A stretch of DNA of 64,000 nt, from positions 15,695,001 through 15,759,000 of the forward strand of contig OZ038530.1 in the NCBI GenBank assembly GCA_964036665.1, in the 5' to 3' direction. The position numbers and the translations under genes were made by a program. Below, in pieces: positions 23,455 to 35,935 of the stretch (its first letter is position 1; every line of letters begins with the position of its first letter). The notes below the pieces were generated by a model. That model was not told the DNA's origin and did not search any database. It was given only the letters and a program-made list of their open reading frames with translations. Source of the stretch: Gordius sp. MW1. Taxonomy: Eukaryota > Nematomorpha > Gordioida > Gordea > Gordiidae.

Positions 23455-24975
23455 TTAGTATTGGCTATTTAACATTTCATCGAGTTATTATTAATGGATC
23501 GATCACATAAGATTAGTCTTAAATGCGGAATCGATTTTATTATATTGACAAGATAATGCAGAATTTTTTGTAATTGGTACAAAGAAAACCGATACCTTTT
23601 TATAAATCATTTTCTAAGTTAAAGCATTTATATGCCTTTCAGGCGCTGGATTAGCAAACAGATAAAGGGACAAAACTCTAAAATATTTTCTTTTTATTTT
23701 TAAGCATCTTTATTACAATGTTTGACATCGATCTATTGGTTAGTATCGAACTAAAATAAGCACTAAGCTAGGAAAGTGGCTGACAAGATGTACAAATATT
23801 CATTAAATAAAATTAAATTATTTTTATAATGTAAGTCGAGCATTAGGATAGAGACTTTCAGAAGTATGGATAATTAAGAAAAAAGGATTTTAAAATGATT
23901 TTATTTTCATCTATCAACAAATTTGATTTACTCACAATGTTATAAACGTTATACTAATTTAAATGTGACTTGCGTTATGATTACTACCTTAGTTATTTTG
24001 TTAATTTTTATTTAAATATTTAGAGGAAATAATAACGTCCGTTTATTGTAAATTAAAACTTAAATTTCGATCTATCGCTCTACGAATCTATGAAAAAATA
24101 TTTAGGACATGTTCTATTTTCCTTCAATTATTTTTAATAATTATAAAAACCATTTGGCTGTGTATATTATCAATTTATGTTTTCCTTTATAGCATTTACA
24201 ATTTTTAAATTTCATTATAATGTAGTATATGCTTGAAATAAATTATAAAGGCGCTCTGTAAAAGCATTGCTCTGCGACACATTTTGGTCATACCACGGCT
24301 AGACATATGATATATTTGAATTTTTGACTTTATTTTGACTTTTCAAAAGTCAGTACAGTCCCCTCAATATTGCAATTCAAGCATGGATGCCACTTGCTTT
24401 GTGTCCTTTCAATTGCTAATATATACTTTGAACGAGAATTCCCTTGAGTCTTCATGATCGTGAAATTGAATTACACATATCAAATTAGCTATCAATATTA
24501 ACCTTGTGCCTGAAGCCCAAGTTATGTCAATTCACCCCTTTTTGGTCATCAGTATATTTTAATGTCAAATTTTGTAGTTACGCCGAGTTCATACCACTCT
24601 AACAGCATTTACATATATATTTATATTACACATTATAAATTTTTTACTATAGGTTCAGTAATAAAATAGCTTAATAATTTTGATGTCTTAAAGTCCAATT
24701 ACAGTAAAAATAACGTAAAACATTATACTATTTGGGCTTAAAATTCAAATTCCGATACTATATAGACAATTAAACGGTTTTTAAACTAAATTTTTTAAGC
24801 ATTTATGTAGTATGCATTTAAATCATTGCTTTAGGCTTTGGGATAGTGGATGTGTGTCTCATTTGTGGAAAGAGATCCCTTGTAATTGAAATTGACAAAT
24901 TTTATGAAGAGATTGCCTAGTCAGCTTACCTATTCCTAAAATTCACTTATTAAAGTACGAAAACTTTTATAACTC
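23455..24975. other. Intergenic AT-rich sequence
   Basis: Nothing recognised; no ORF of note. Confidence 0.5.
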
Positions 24976-25145
24976 CATAGGCGTAGCCAGGGAGGGGGGC
25001 AGGGGGCGGCCCCCCCCCTAATGACAAAAAAAATATCAATACAAAAAATCATTAAAAATTGAAAAATTTATGCTTTGCTCCCCCCCCCCATCCAAACTTA
25101 AAAAACTTGCGTCCCCCCCCCTTCCAAAACCTAGCTACGCCCATT
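24976..25145. mobile_element. hAT-like MITE, copy 8
   Basis: Left end CATAGGCGTAGCCAGG and right end CTAGCTACGCCCATT. The interior C runs and CCAAAACCTAGC match the second subtype. Flanks match poorly (5 of 8), consistent with age. Confidence 0.8.
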
Positions 25146-26056
25146 AATGGCTCTTATATATAACAAAAAAATATGTGATGCAGTAGATAAATATGTAATC
25201 CAATTTTTTTGATTTAATAAATTCCAACTGAAAAAATTCTTATTAAGATTTGCAATAGATAACATTCAAGTGACCAAATTGAAGTTAGCTTGTGCTCTAA
25301 TCATCATGTTAAGGTTATGATACTACAAAATAATATTTTTGTGCTTGTTATAAGTTAAAAAAAATGCCAAAATTATATATCTAAAATTAGTAAATATTAA
25401 GGCAGCCAGAGAGTTAGACTGACCCCAAATATATTTTCCATTTAAATCTATATCTAATAAAAAATTGTTGCTAACTTTCTTGATTCAAAATAAGCCGCTT
25501 TAATTGGAAGGAATGGTTTGAATCCGCATATTAAACTGGCACATGTTTTTGATGTACAAAATATCAGCAATAATAAATAAAATTTCAATCATTTAAATAT
25601 TTTTTAAGTTCCGCGTTATTCAACAAAGGAGGGTTTTGCAAAAAAAACACATTATTATGATAATTGAAATAAATTGAAAGCAAGAGATTTTCTAAGATAG
25701 AATTTAAAATGCTAAGGCAAGATAAGGAAAAACAAAGTGCTATTATTTAAAAGAATTTAATAATTGTCTATATTTCCCCAAACAATTCGATTTAATCATT
25801 AATAATTTTTAGTCAATAAAATTTTGCTTTTTTGAAAAGGCTAGAAGGAAGATTTGAAAAGCGTTTAGCATTTATCTTATTCAAGTTTTTGAAAGAAAGC
25901 AAACAGTACATTACATATGGGTAAGATTTACCTATAAAAGCTGAAATTTAATTCACTGAATAAAATATAATTTATATTTGGGGCCATATACCAAAGCTAC
26001 GGAGAAAACCCTAAAATTGTCGAGATTTAACATATAATATGACATAGAAAGAGAGC
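25146..26056. other. Intergenic AT-rich sequence
   Basis: No gene recognised up to the TTAA target site of the piggyBac element. Confidence 0.5.
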
Positions 26057-26060
26057 TTAA

Positions 26061-26380
26061 CCCGACAGGTACCACTAACGGTTCGGCCGAACCAATTTCA
26101 ATGAAATTTTTTTTGGGGCATCTCGATATGCTCTTATTAGATAAACAAAAAAAAAATTTCGGAAAAATAGCTTACTTTTGGAAATAAAGGGGTGTCACCT
26201 AAAAGTTACACTGGTAGACACAAATATAGGGAAATTTAACCGGATAGCTACCACTAAGGGTTCGGCTGAACCAATTTTTATGAAATTTTTTTTCGGGGCA
26301 CCTCGATATGTTTTTATTAGATAAACAAAAAAAATTTCTGGAAAAATAACTTACTTCCGGAAATAAAGGTGTGTTAACGA
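26061..26380. repeat. Duplicated left end of the piggyBac element
   Basis: Two diverged direct copies lie at about 26057-26235 and 26236-26380. Both have TACCACTAA(C/G)GGTTCGGC, GAACCAATTT, TCTCGATATG or CCTCGATATG, then TTATTAGATAAAC. The outer copy ends in GTCACCTAAAAGTTACACTGG, which is also found at the opposite end of the transposon (28853-28873). Confidence 0.85.
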
Positions 26381-26436
26381 GAGATATATAAGCATAATTG
26401 TAAATTTTATTATATAACGAAATATGCGCAAAACAT

Positions 26437-28079
26437 TTAGTTATTATGAAACGATAACCAACAATGCATGTGAAGTCCAACATTGCAATAAGAACATAAT
26501 ATTCTAGTCGCTTTTTTACAAACAACGCAGCGCCGTTGAGTACAATGCTGTCGTTGATGATTGTCTACGACGTTTCTAATTTTTGTCAATCTAGAATTCA
26601 ACGTTCTTTTCGGAAGTTGGCCGTATTTTTTAAAATAATTTTGGACGATTTCCCGTTTGAAGTTACAAAGTGTCATGTTTCCTTTGTTCATGCAATACAG
26701 TTGCCAAGCATTTTGACACGCTGTATCTAATCCAAACGCAAATAATGGAAAATACCATTTCCTGCCCCTGTAAGATATTCTAGTCGCATCGACGTTCTGA
26801 TCCAAGCGATCAACGCCGCCCATGAATTTATTATACATTTTCACCATAAATGGGCATTGAACTGATATCTTTTTCCTTGATTTTTGAACTGTTGCAATTC
26901 TTGCTATATTAGTTATGGGCGTGACACCATGACAATTAGAAAGCATTGTCACTATGTTATTATCGTTCCAACTTAGTGCCATGATGTTAGGTGTATTCTT
27001 CTTTGAAATAAACCCTCTTTCCTTTTTTTTCATGGTCTTTATATCAATCAAGGGACATTTGATACGATTTACTCGTACTGTCCCAGTAGCTCCAATATTC
27101 ATATGTGAAAGACATTTCAATAACTTGGAGCTGGTAAAATAATTATCGAAATATATATTATACGGGGCGAAATCGGGAGGGAGTTTTTCTACAAGGTCTA
27201 ATATTACAGCTCCTCCTAATCCAAAATCCTTTTGCTTGGTCATCAAATATGAGGCTCCTTGGTAAGGCTGCATATTAATTAGGTAGCCGGTTTTAGTGGC
27301 CGCACACCACATTTTAAAGCCAAATCTAAAAGGCTTGCCTTTTATAAATTGCTTTGCAATGTGGTGTCCATAATAAGGGACCATAGATTCATCCATAGCA
27401 ATGTGGGAGGAATTGCAATATTTAAAATTGGTTTTAAACCTATCATTCAAAATATCTAGAAAACCGCGTATCTTGGAAAATTTGTCTGATGGGAACAATT
27501 TCGAGTTATCTGACAGATGGAGATATTTAGTTATCTCTTGAAACCGATTTCTGCGCATACCATTGGATACCATTTTGTTAAATGAATCGGCCTGAAGTTC
27601 CCAAAACATTTTGATATTTTTTGGGGACAAGTAACCAGTTAAAAAAAGGATTGAAATGTAGATTTTAATTCGCTAATCGTTAAATTTAGATCATGGTTGT
27701 GTTGTCTTGCATATAAATTACTCATATTTACAACAAGTGTAATAACATCATTTGAGATAAACTGTTCTAAATAGTCTTCAGGATGCTCTAAAACGATGGG
27801 GTTAAATATACGATTTTCATCAGAGTCCCCACAACCCCGTGGCCTAAATATGACGTCATTATCGGTCCATTTACCGTCTATATCTTGAAAGTTATCGAGC
27901 TCATTTGACCTAACCACCTCAATACAAGAATTAAGCATAGATCGTGGCAAATGTTGCAGATCAAAGTCCATTTCATCCCCACTTTCCATATCCGTGTCCC
28001 CTTCGTCTTGAGGCGGAAAAATCAGTACTTCGTCAATATTTTCATTCGGTGTGTCCAATTCCTCTATAATGTCTATCAA
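26437..28079 (-). pseudogene. piggyBac transposase, interrupted by one frameshift
   Basis: Two adjacent frames make up one transposase: 28079-27639 (acidic N-terminal region, 146 residues) and 27630-26437 (397 residues). They meet at a run of seven T on the coding strand near 27640-27650. One T more would keep FFLTGYLSPKNIKMFW in frame, so a single-base loss explains the break. The three catalytic aspartates are present in HIAMDESM, NIYFDNYF and GGVDRLDQ (residues 80, 162 and 274 of the second frame). The C-terminus ends in a Cys/His zinc cluster, CVVCKK..LCSYCN..LHMHC, typical of piggyBac. The start at 28079 is the first ATG and is followed by an acidic stretch common in this family. Otherwise the gene looks complete, so inactivation is recent or could be an assembly error. 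Confidence 0.9.
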
Positions 28080-28437
28080 AGTTCTAACGCAAAATAATAA
28101 AACTAATAATAGTACATAATATTTAAAAAGGGGACTTATGTCTCAAATTCTATTATAAATCACTTTTAACTTTTTAAAACGACAGATAGAATCCGAATGA
28201 ATAACAAAAATCGCATGAAATTTATCAATTGAGTTCGACCTCCTTATTCTCATACTTATTTGTGGTGATAGGATGTGTAAATATATATATAAATATTGTT
28301 TTTTGCATATTTTCTACTAAAAAATTAGCAAAAATTTGAAAATGAAAATTTACCTAGACTAATTTTTATTTCCTATAGGTGTAAAATTTGCGATATTCTT
28401 GACTTTCCTAGCCCCACCCCTTATAAACCATTAAGGT

Positions 28438-29190
28438 TTACGAGAAAAAGACAAAAATATATATAAAAGATCCATACAAAGATATGCTCGGCAAACTAGC
28501 TCTGCCCAGTGTAACCTTTAGGTTATGTTCAACTTTAAGGCAAAATTTAAAGGCTTTAAAGTACTCAAATAAATTCAAAATTACTATCAAAATGTTGGAA
28601 AAATTATAGAGATTATAAATATGCAAATTAAATTGCAAAAACTTACAGTTGAGTATCCATAAATATTGAATTTAAGAAGGGAGGTAGAAAATGCAGATTT
28701 TGCGATTTTTGAATGAGAATAATTCACGAATGAAGGAAGAAGGAGTTATGAAATTATATCAGCTGATTTATCGCATTTCGTTCTTTCAAATTTAATTTAA
28801 AAAATGTTTTTATCTTCTGTAGTTTTTAAGAAATGTGGTTTTAAAGTTGCGTCACCTAAAAGTTACACTGGTACCTGTCGGGTTAATGGTAATATATGTA
28901 TGTCAAAAAATTTGAATTAAAAATATTTAATTCAAGTTTATCTGTTTATTTTTGAATAAGTTCTGTTGACATATTAATTATACTTTTAGTATAAGATAAA
29001 ATTAATAATTTTAAAGCATAGAGCTGTTCCTCCTTTATGTTCATAAAATTAGTGAATTCCTCTTAATAGCATTTGCAAAAAAATTTAAATAATATCAAAT
29101 ATCTAACTATAAATTATATCCTTTACTCCCATCCATATTTTAATTTATAAGCCTCAATATAATTTTTAGTTTTGTTCAACAGCCTATTTA
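28438..29190. other. piggyBac leader and intergenic sequence
   Basis: No gene. The part up to 28882 belongs to the transposon; the rest is AT-rich flank. Confidence 0.5.
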
Positions 29191-29198
29191 CCTACGCC

Positions 29199-29433
29199 CA
29201 TGGGCGTAGCCAGCTTAGAATTAGATAGGAGCAATAATTATTCAAGGAGGGGCAAGATCAAGGGCGTAGCCAGGTTTAGGATTAGGGGGAGGCAAAAAGT
29301 TCAAAAGTCCAATTAGGGGGGGGGCGAAACCCTATTTTTTCCAATTTTTACAAAAATTTACATTGAAAAAAAAAGAAAAATTCTCATTTAGGGGGGGGGG
29401 GGGGCGGCCGCCCCCCCCCTGCCTACGCCCATG
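29199..29433. mobile_element. Chimeric hAT-like MITE, copy 9
   Basis: It begins as the first subtype (CATGGGCGTAGCCAGC, TTAGAATTAGA) but at about 29259 a second left end starts, AAGGGCGTAGCCAGGTTT, followed by the whole body of the second subtype. The element finishes with CTGCCTACGCCCATG. CCTACGCC flanks both sides (29191-29198, 29434-29441). That octamer also resembles the family's own right end, so it may mimic a duplication. Confidence 0.8.
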
Positions 29434-29588
29434 CCTACGCCTTCTTATATCTAAATGCTTGAATAGCGTTTAAACTATTTTTTAATGCATTCTTTTAAAA
29501 TCTGCATATGTCATATTATCGAGTATTTTAAAATAGTTTACCAAATTAATTTACATATTTTTGCATTTGTCAAGCAGCTGATAATTGG

Positions 29589-29755
29589 CATGGGCGTGGC
29601 CAAGGGAAGAGAGCAGGGAGGGGCGGCTGCCCTCCTAAATCCAAAAATTATTGGAAATATATTGAAATTATGGCTAAAATTTCAAAAAAAGATCATTTTG
29701 CTCCTCCCTAAATCAATATTGCCCCCCTCTAAATCCAATGCTGGATACGCCCATA
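29589..29755. mobile_element. hAT-like MITE, copy 10
   Basis: Left end CATGGGCGTGGCCAAGG and right end CTGGATACGCCCATA; interior matches copy 1. No target duplication is visible. Confidence 0.8.
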
Positions 29756-30133
29756 GTCATTATCATAAGACAACAATAACGGCATACACCTGCAAGCAAA
29801 GGGGTTAGTAGAACATCTATTTTAAACCAAAAAAGTTTATTATGGCAATTTTTAGCGGAACCTTATATTGAATAATTTGTTGAAGACAATGCGTCATAAA
29901 AGGATCCGTGTTGACTTCATCCTATTTTTTGGCAAAACTATCATCAAGGATGACCTAACTTGTTCCAGCCCTTAATTCCTATCAGGTGTCTTCATTAAGT
30001 CAATCTGAACGAGGTTCAAAACTCGACATATATAAAGGGGATTTGACGTATAACAACATGGGGAGCCTCCGTTTTTCGCCTCCCGTTAATCAAATTAAGT
30101 TATATATTAGTTTAGGTAGCTCGCTACGGTATA

Positions 30134-30294
30134 CATGGGCGTAGCCAGCATAAGAATCGGAGGGGGGATAATAAAGCTTTAAGGAGGGGCAAATTGAACA
30201 TTTTGCTAAATAGCCCTAATTTCAATAAATTTCAACAAATTTTTGGTTTAGAGGGGGCAGCCGTACCCTCTCTGCCCCCCTGGCTATGCCCATG
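30134..30294. mobile_element. hAT-like MITE, copy 11
   Basis: Ends CATGGGCGTAGCCAGC and CTGGCTATGCCCATG. Flanks ACGGTATA and GCGGTATA (30126-30133, 30295-30302) match at 7 of 8. Confidence 0.88.
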
Positions 30295-30520
30295 GCGGTA
30301 TACCTGCTCGCCTAAACTCATTTAAAAACTGCATTAAGGCCAAGCCTAAAAAACAAAAATTGTGTTTTTTTAAATATCAGCTGGTTCTAAAAGTAGGAGT
30401 TTCATTTTTAACTCAAATGAGGATTTTTAAAGTCATCGAGCCCAATACTTTTTTTAATTGGAATTATTAGAAACACTGCCCCAACCACCTTGGCTGAAAG
30501 TAGTTCTCCCAGCTTAGAGA

Positions 30521-30745
30521 ATCAAACGCGTTTGATCTAGTGATGGTGAAACGCTTAACACTAGCGCGTCTAGCGCCTCCCCCCTACATAGCATAGTCGC
30601 TTGGATGAGCTAGATAGTCACTTGGAGGCGCTAAAGTTATAGCACATAGTCACTTGGAGGCGCTAGAGCTATAGCACATGGCCACATAAGGCGCTAGAGC
30701 TACAGCACATAGTCACTTAGAGGCGCTAGAGCTATAGCGCGGCGC
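30521..30745. repeat. 32-bp tandem array with an adjacent perfect palindrome
   Basis: Units start at about 30615, 30647, 30679 and 30710, with a partial unit from about 30595. The consensus is TAGTCACTTGGAGGCGCTAG then AGCTATAGCACA. Each unit contains the near-palindrome GGCGCTAGAGCTATAGC. A perfect 16-bp palindrome, ATCAAACGCGTTTGAT, stands just before it at 30521-30536, and TTTGATC recurs right after the array. Confidence 0.8.
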
Positions 30746-31266
30746 TATAATTGTTTGATCCAAGGCCGAATACCCAGTAATTAGAAACATTATTTTTAAT
30801 AAAATATAACAAAATTTATATTCGATATGGTTGTTATTAGATTATGTTTTGAACAATTAATCACAATCGCTGCTACATTCATTTGCTTATTAATTTAACT
30901 AATTTCATTAAACTGGTTCCTTATTATTTGTAATCAAGCATTAAGACCTAGCATTTTCCTGACTCTTATATACAAACTTCAAATTATTTAAATCTTAAGC
31001 TTAAACTCGGTTCGACCTAAAATGGTCCTTATTAATTACTAGGGCTTGAACTTGAGTTTGTATATTTTACATATAAAGCACCATGATGACATAAATCGTA
31101 ATTTTTATTTTTTTCAAACTTAGAGAAGAATATAAATGGGCGAATATTTGTCCATATGCTTCATTTTTCTGGTTGTTTTATCGTTAAATTTGGAATTAAA
31201 TATTTTGATTTAAAAGCAATTGAACTGAGATTTGCATTGTGAGTGTAAAGATGTAAGAGATCATTT

Positions 31267-31441
31267 CATAAGCGTAGCCAGGTTTTGGATTGGGGGGGGG
31301 GGGGGCAAAACGTTTAAAAGTTAAATTTGAGGGGGGCAAAACATAATTTTTTTTAATTTTTTAAAGTTTTTGCATTGAAAATGTTTTTTCTCGTAATTTA
31401 GGGGGAGGGGGGGCGGCTCCTCTCCCATGGCTAGGTCCATG
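31267..31441. mobile_element. hAT-like MITE, copy 12
   Basis: Left end CATAAGCGTAGCCAGG, right end ATGGCTAGGTCCATG, second subtype. The duplication GATCATTT is perfect (31259-31266, 31442-31449). Confidence 0.9.
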
Positions 31442-34400
31442 GATCATTTTTCATCTTATAATTTAAAATTTGAAATTTTATTTAACTTGCTTAAACTAAC
31501 CTCAAAAAATAGTTTCGCGAATTAGACTTATAAAAGTACAAATATGCAACAACATTTAGGTATAGCCTCAAATAAATTTTTATTTTCCAATTCAGGAAAA
31601 AATTATATTGTATCTGTCCTATTAATATGTATTTTTGATAATGAAATCCAACAGGTGTTATTTAAAACACCCGACAATAAGGGTATTGTATTAAAAGCGT
31701 TAGATTGAGTGATTGTTGGTGATCGTAGGCATAAATGTTAAGATTTAGATCTTTATATCCATAATTGTTTCAATTTTTCATCTTTCAAAATCAGTACTAT
31801 ACTATTTTTAAACATATCAAAATTGGAACAATTGAAAATAATACCATAATTGTTAAACAGTTGGATAATATATTTAAAGAATCAAACCAAAAAGAAATAG
31901 GCAAGACGTTAGTCCAAATAGAGGTCTCACTTGACTTTTGGCGATACATAGTTTGAGAAGAACATAAGTATATATTTGCTGCTATAATTTCGAAATTCAA
32001 ATATTAAATTCTAGGGGTTTATTTGTCAAAAAAGATAAAATTTTATGAGAATATATATGTTTTAGCGTTTTATGCACTTGATTATTCAAAAATATAAAAA
32101 GTAAAATATTACGTTAAAAATCGTATTACTAAGGTTTGGCCTTTCAAAATTGCGCTTTTTTAAAATAACATGAAATTTTTGCTAAATTTAAAATTTGATA
32201 GCATCGATGTGGAATTACAAGACTGCAGGGTCAAATAGACGCACATCACAATTTATCATCCTTGTTGCAAGTTGACTAATTTTGCGTTAAACGGGGTATG
32301 AAAGGGACAATTAAGAAAGTGAAATTGTATGAATAAATTTATTTTACCACGCCATGTCAATAAATTAATGAGCCATGTTAAAAATGACAACCCCGTTTAT
32401 ATACATATACCGATTCTTTAGTCGTCCATCATATACAGTAGTAGCTAACATTGTTACGGCGGCTTGGATATAATAAAATACTAGGGGTTTCAAGTTAATA
32501 TAAAATTCTTGGCTTACATTATTGAGTCGATTTAAAATGATAAGAAAAAATTAAGAAAATTTGGCAAAATATTAAAGTTTGTATATATTATGAATAAAAT
32601 TTCTGTCAAAAAGATAAACAAATGCAACTACAATATTTTATATGGCAAAAAACACGGGTAAGATAATTGCTACTACTTTTTCGATGATTAGAAATTAAAG
32701 ACTAAGATTAATCCCTTAATATGGTTTAATATTAAATTAGCACCATCTTTAACCACAGATTTATCTTCAAACTTTTTAAATTAAGATAAGAGCTAACATT
32801 CATAAGACTTCTTTCAAGATTAGAGTTAAATGGGAAAACGCTGAGGGATGGTAGATTCACCAAAGGTTTAGATCTTAAAAAAATTAGCTTTTTAGTTTAA
32901 GGGACTAAAATTTTTCTAGAAAAATCTCCTTCTTCAAAGGTTTATAAATGTATAATATATTGTGTTGTTTTAGGGGAAATATGTAGTTAAAGGGAGCAGC
33001 TCAATATTTTGACGGGTGAGATACGCTTAGCAAACCACATGTATTTGCGTAAAGTTTATTCCCTATACACAACAGCATAACACTGAGAATTTAGAATCTT
33101 TCAAAATGTAAGGTTTCTTTTTGGTTTGGAATATGTTCGTTATTCCACAAATATGAAGTTGGAGGAATGAAAGTGAAAATAATTAATTTTGTGCCATTTT
33201 TTGGAGGGAGCCAGGCAATTTTTTAGCTCGAACCAGGGTGTGAGGTTAGTCTAAATTAACATATGTTTTATACATTTTGGCATCCATAACATCATCTTTT
33301 AACATCACTTCTATACCATAATATATATTAGGGGTTCTTACATGTATTACATTAGAGGGGATCGAAATTGATGAAGGGATAAAGTACTTAATAATAAACC
33401 CCTTCTGAATTACTTGCAGGACCACCACCATATACCTAAGTCGCAGTTTAATGATCCTCTAGGTAACGTGCAGTTTTGAAATAAATACAAATATACCCTA
33501 GTCTGTAAAAATAGCTAAACGTCTTCAACTAAAGATTTTATTTAACACGGTTGTTTGTTCAAGTTTTATATTTAATAAGAATAATAATTTAATAAATTTG
33601 TGTAGACTTTGTTCAAGTTAAGGATTTGAATGGCAAATTTTGACGCATAGTGGATTAGGATGGTGTCCCTTGTCCTATATACATAATTTGATCCGCCCTC
33701 CCTCCAATAAACTAATTCCAGCATCGATTAGTGCTTTATAATTTATTGTGATGGTAGCCCTCTTATTCTGACCCAAAAATAAATATACATTGGTCAAATG
33801 CTCATAAAATATTACAAATATTATATTTGTTTTATATGCCAAAGTATAAATACGGAATTAATTGTCGTAAATAACCCTTTGAGCTAACATCCTTTATTCT
33901 GCCATTCCCCATTCCCTATTCCCTATTCAGTTTGAAATATCGTAAGTTTTATTAATTGTTAAAGCATATTTTATTACCGCAATATTGTATTTATATGATA
34001 TGTATATACTCGTATGTGAGAGTTTTACTCGAGAGATCAAAGAAGAGGAGTAATAAAAGTCATAAAAAATTTCTATCCCTCCAGAGCAATTAAATTAAAT
34101 TAAATCATATTATATTATTCTTTTTAGTAATTATGGCACATCCGAAAATCGTTAAAAGTTTATTTTTTACTTATCGACCCATATAAAAGTTTTGAAGAAA
34201 CAGTTTCAGAATTGCTAATTGCTATAAATCAACCTGAATGTTTTGCTAGATAACTTCCCAGATAAGATTAAAATATGTGACAGCATCCGGTAAATTATTA
34301 AGAGCCACAAGACATTTTTATAAATTTATAATTAATAATATTATGAACATTTTTGATTTAAGATAAAAAATCCTAATTTATAAATTGGTAATTTTGGCAT

Positions 34401-35759
34401 CTTTCTGACGTTTTAATTAGTATAAAAGATAAGATACGAAATATAAATGTTCTCAAAAGACCTGTGACCTTTTTTGTTTGTCAAAAGAAGCAACAATTAT
34501 AACCTTATTGCGAGATTTGTTTTCGATTATGTGATAAAGATTGTGTTAATAAACCGTTTTTAATATAACTTAAAAACAAGCATTCCAAAGCCTTTTTTAC
34601 ATTACAACAGTTTTTAATTGCTTTTTTTAGATTTAATAATTTTTTACAAATATGTATGGCCTTAAACCACAACAAAATAATTTTTTCATATTTATTTTGT
34701 TTGTAATTTGCATAGTTAATTTAATAGGCCTATCGAAACTTTTATTAAGTATATCAGAAAGACTGCTAGAGTTTTAAATTTTGTTTTATAATTAGGTTTA
34801 CAAACTAAATAACTCAATTTTGCACAAATCTAAAGCCCTCTTTTAAATATATAGCAAATGTAATATATATATATATATTATAAACATAGCTTTAATTTGA
34901 AATTATTCCAACCTATAAATACTCAAAAATATAAAACACTTTTTGAATCGGGTGTTATATCATTACTAAAAAAATGTTTTATGCTTTATTAATAATCTTT
35001 CCAGAATTTGATTTGAATGGATGATTAAATTTACTGTTTGAATAATAAGAAATTTTTTCTGTAGATAATGAGAAGATTGATTATTGAATTTAAAAACATG
35101 CACCATTTCGCATTTTATAATTACTTTTAACTATAATATTATCTTTTAATGATACAAGAAAAATATAAAAGAATCGAAAGAGGCAAATTATGAAAACATT
35201 AATAATCATTTAAAACAACCTTAGTTTGTAGCCCCAATCAATTCCAAAACATAACAAATAATGTTTGTCCCACCGTCGTTTAGTATATATATATAAAATA
35301 GGGATAAAAAGCGTTATAAATTTTGAAATTTACATCTCGACAGTAATAGTGTATATACATGAAATGACATTCAAACACATTCCCTCCTATATTGTAATTA
35401 TTGGAAGTTATAAGTTTTTAATAATATATTAATGATAACTAGAATATAAAAAATACCATTTAAGCTGATGAGGAAAACTAGAGCTTAAACAATAGTAACG
35501 TAACGGGCATGTTTATGAGGGCTCAAACTAATATTTCTTTAATTGCGCCTAGAGCCAGTCCGAGGCTTAGGCTAACAAATGACTAAAACCTTTAACTCAT
35601 TTACACTAGCGGGCTCGTGCTGCCTCTAGGGCTCTGGATGGACTGGAGAATTGCTATAAGGTTTACATAAATTTAAAACCAAAAAGGGTCTATAATTACG
35701 TTATAATTTAATTGCGAAAGAAGATGTTATTCCTTAGATCTTTGTCAATCTTTGACATG
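31442..35759. other. Long intergenic AT-rich stretch
   Basis: No gene seen over 4.3 kb. There is an AT dinucleotide run near 34865-34880. Short ORFs such as 31765-31956 and 33246-33431 look like chance. Confidence 0.55.
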
Positions 35760-35935
35760 CACGGGCGTAGCCAAAGGGGGGGGGGGGCAGGGAGGGGCGG
35801 TTTCCCCCTCTAAATCCAGAAATTTGTTAAAATTTATTAAAGGCTAAAATTTCAAAAAATGATCATTTCGCCACTCTCTAAATCATCATTGCCCCCATCT
35901 AATCCCAATGCTGGCTACGCCCATGCCGACATGTA
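35760..35935. mobile_element. hAT-like MITE, copy 13
   Basis: Left end CACGGGCGTAGCCAAAG, right end CTGGCTACGCCCATG; flanks share GACATG at the end of the octamer (6 of 8). Confidence 0.85.

Larger units (their letters stand above)
26061..28882 (-). mobile_element. Full-length piggyBac transposon
   Basis: The element is bounded by TTAA at 26057-26060 and 28883-28886, the hallmark target site of piggyBac. Both ends read inward as CCCGACAGGTACCA. The transposase lies on the minus strand. At the left end a block of about 175 bp occurs twice, the outer copy from 26061 and a diverged copy from 26240 that starts TTAA-CCGGATAGCTACC. The stretch 28080-28882 is the 5' leader without coding sequence. 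Confidence 0.92.

Noticed and set aside
30595..30745. CRISPR-like array
   Set aside because: Units are contiguous without unique spacers and the genome is animal; it is a tandem repeat.
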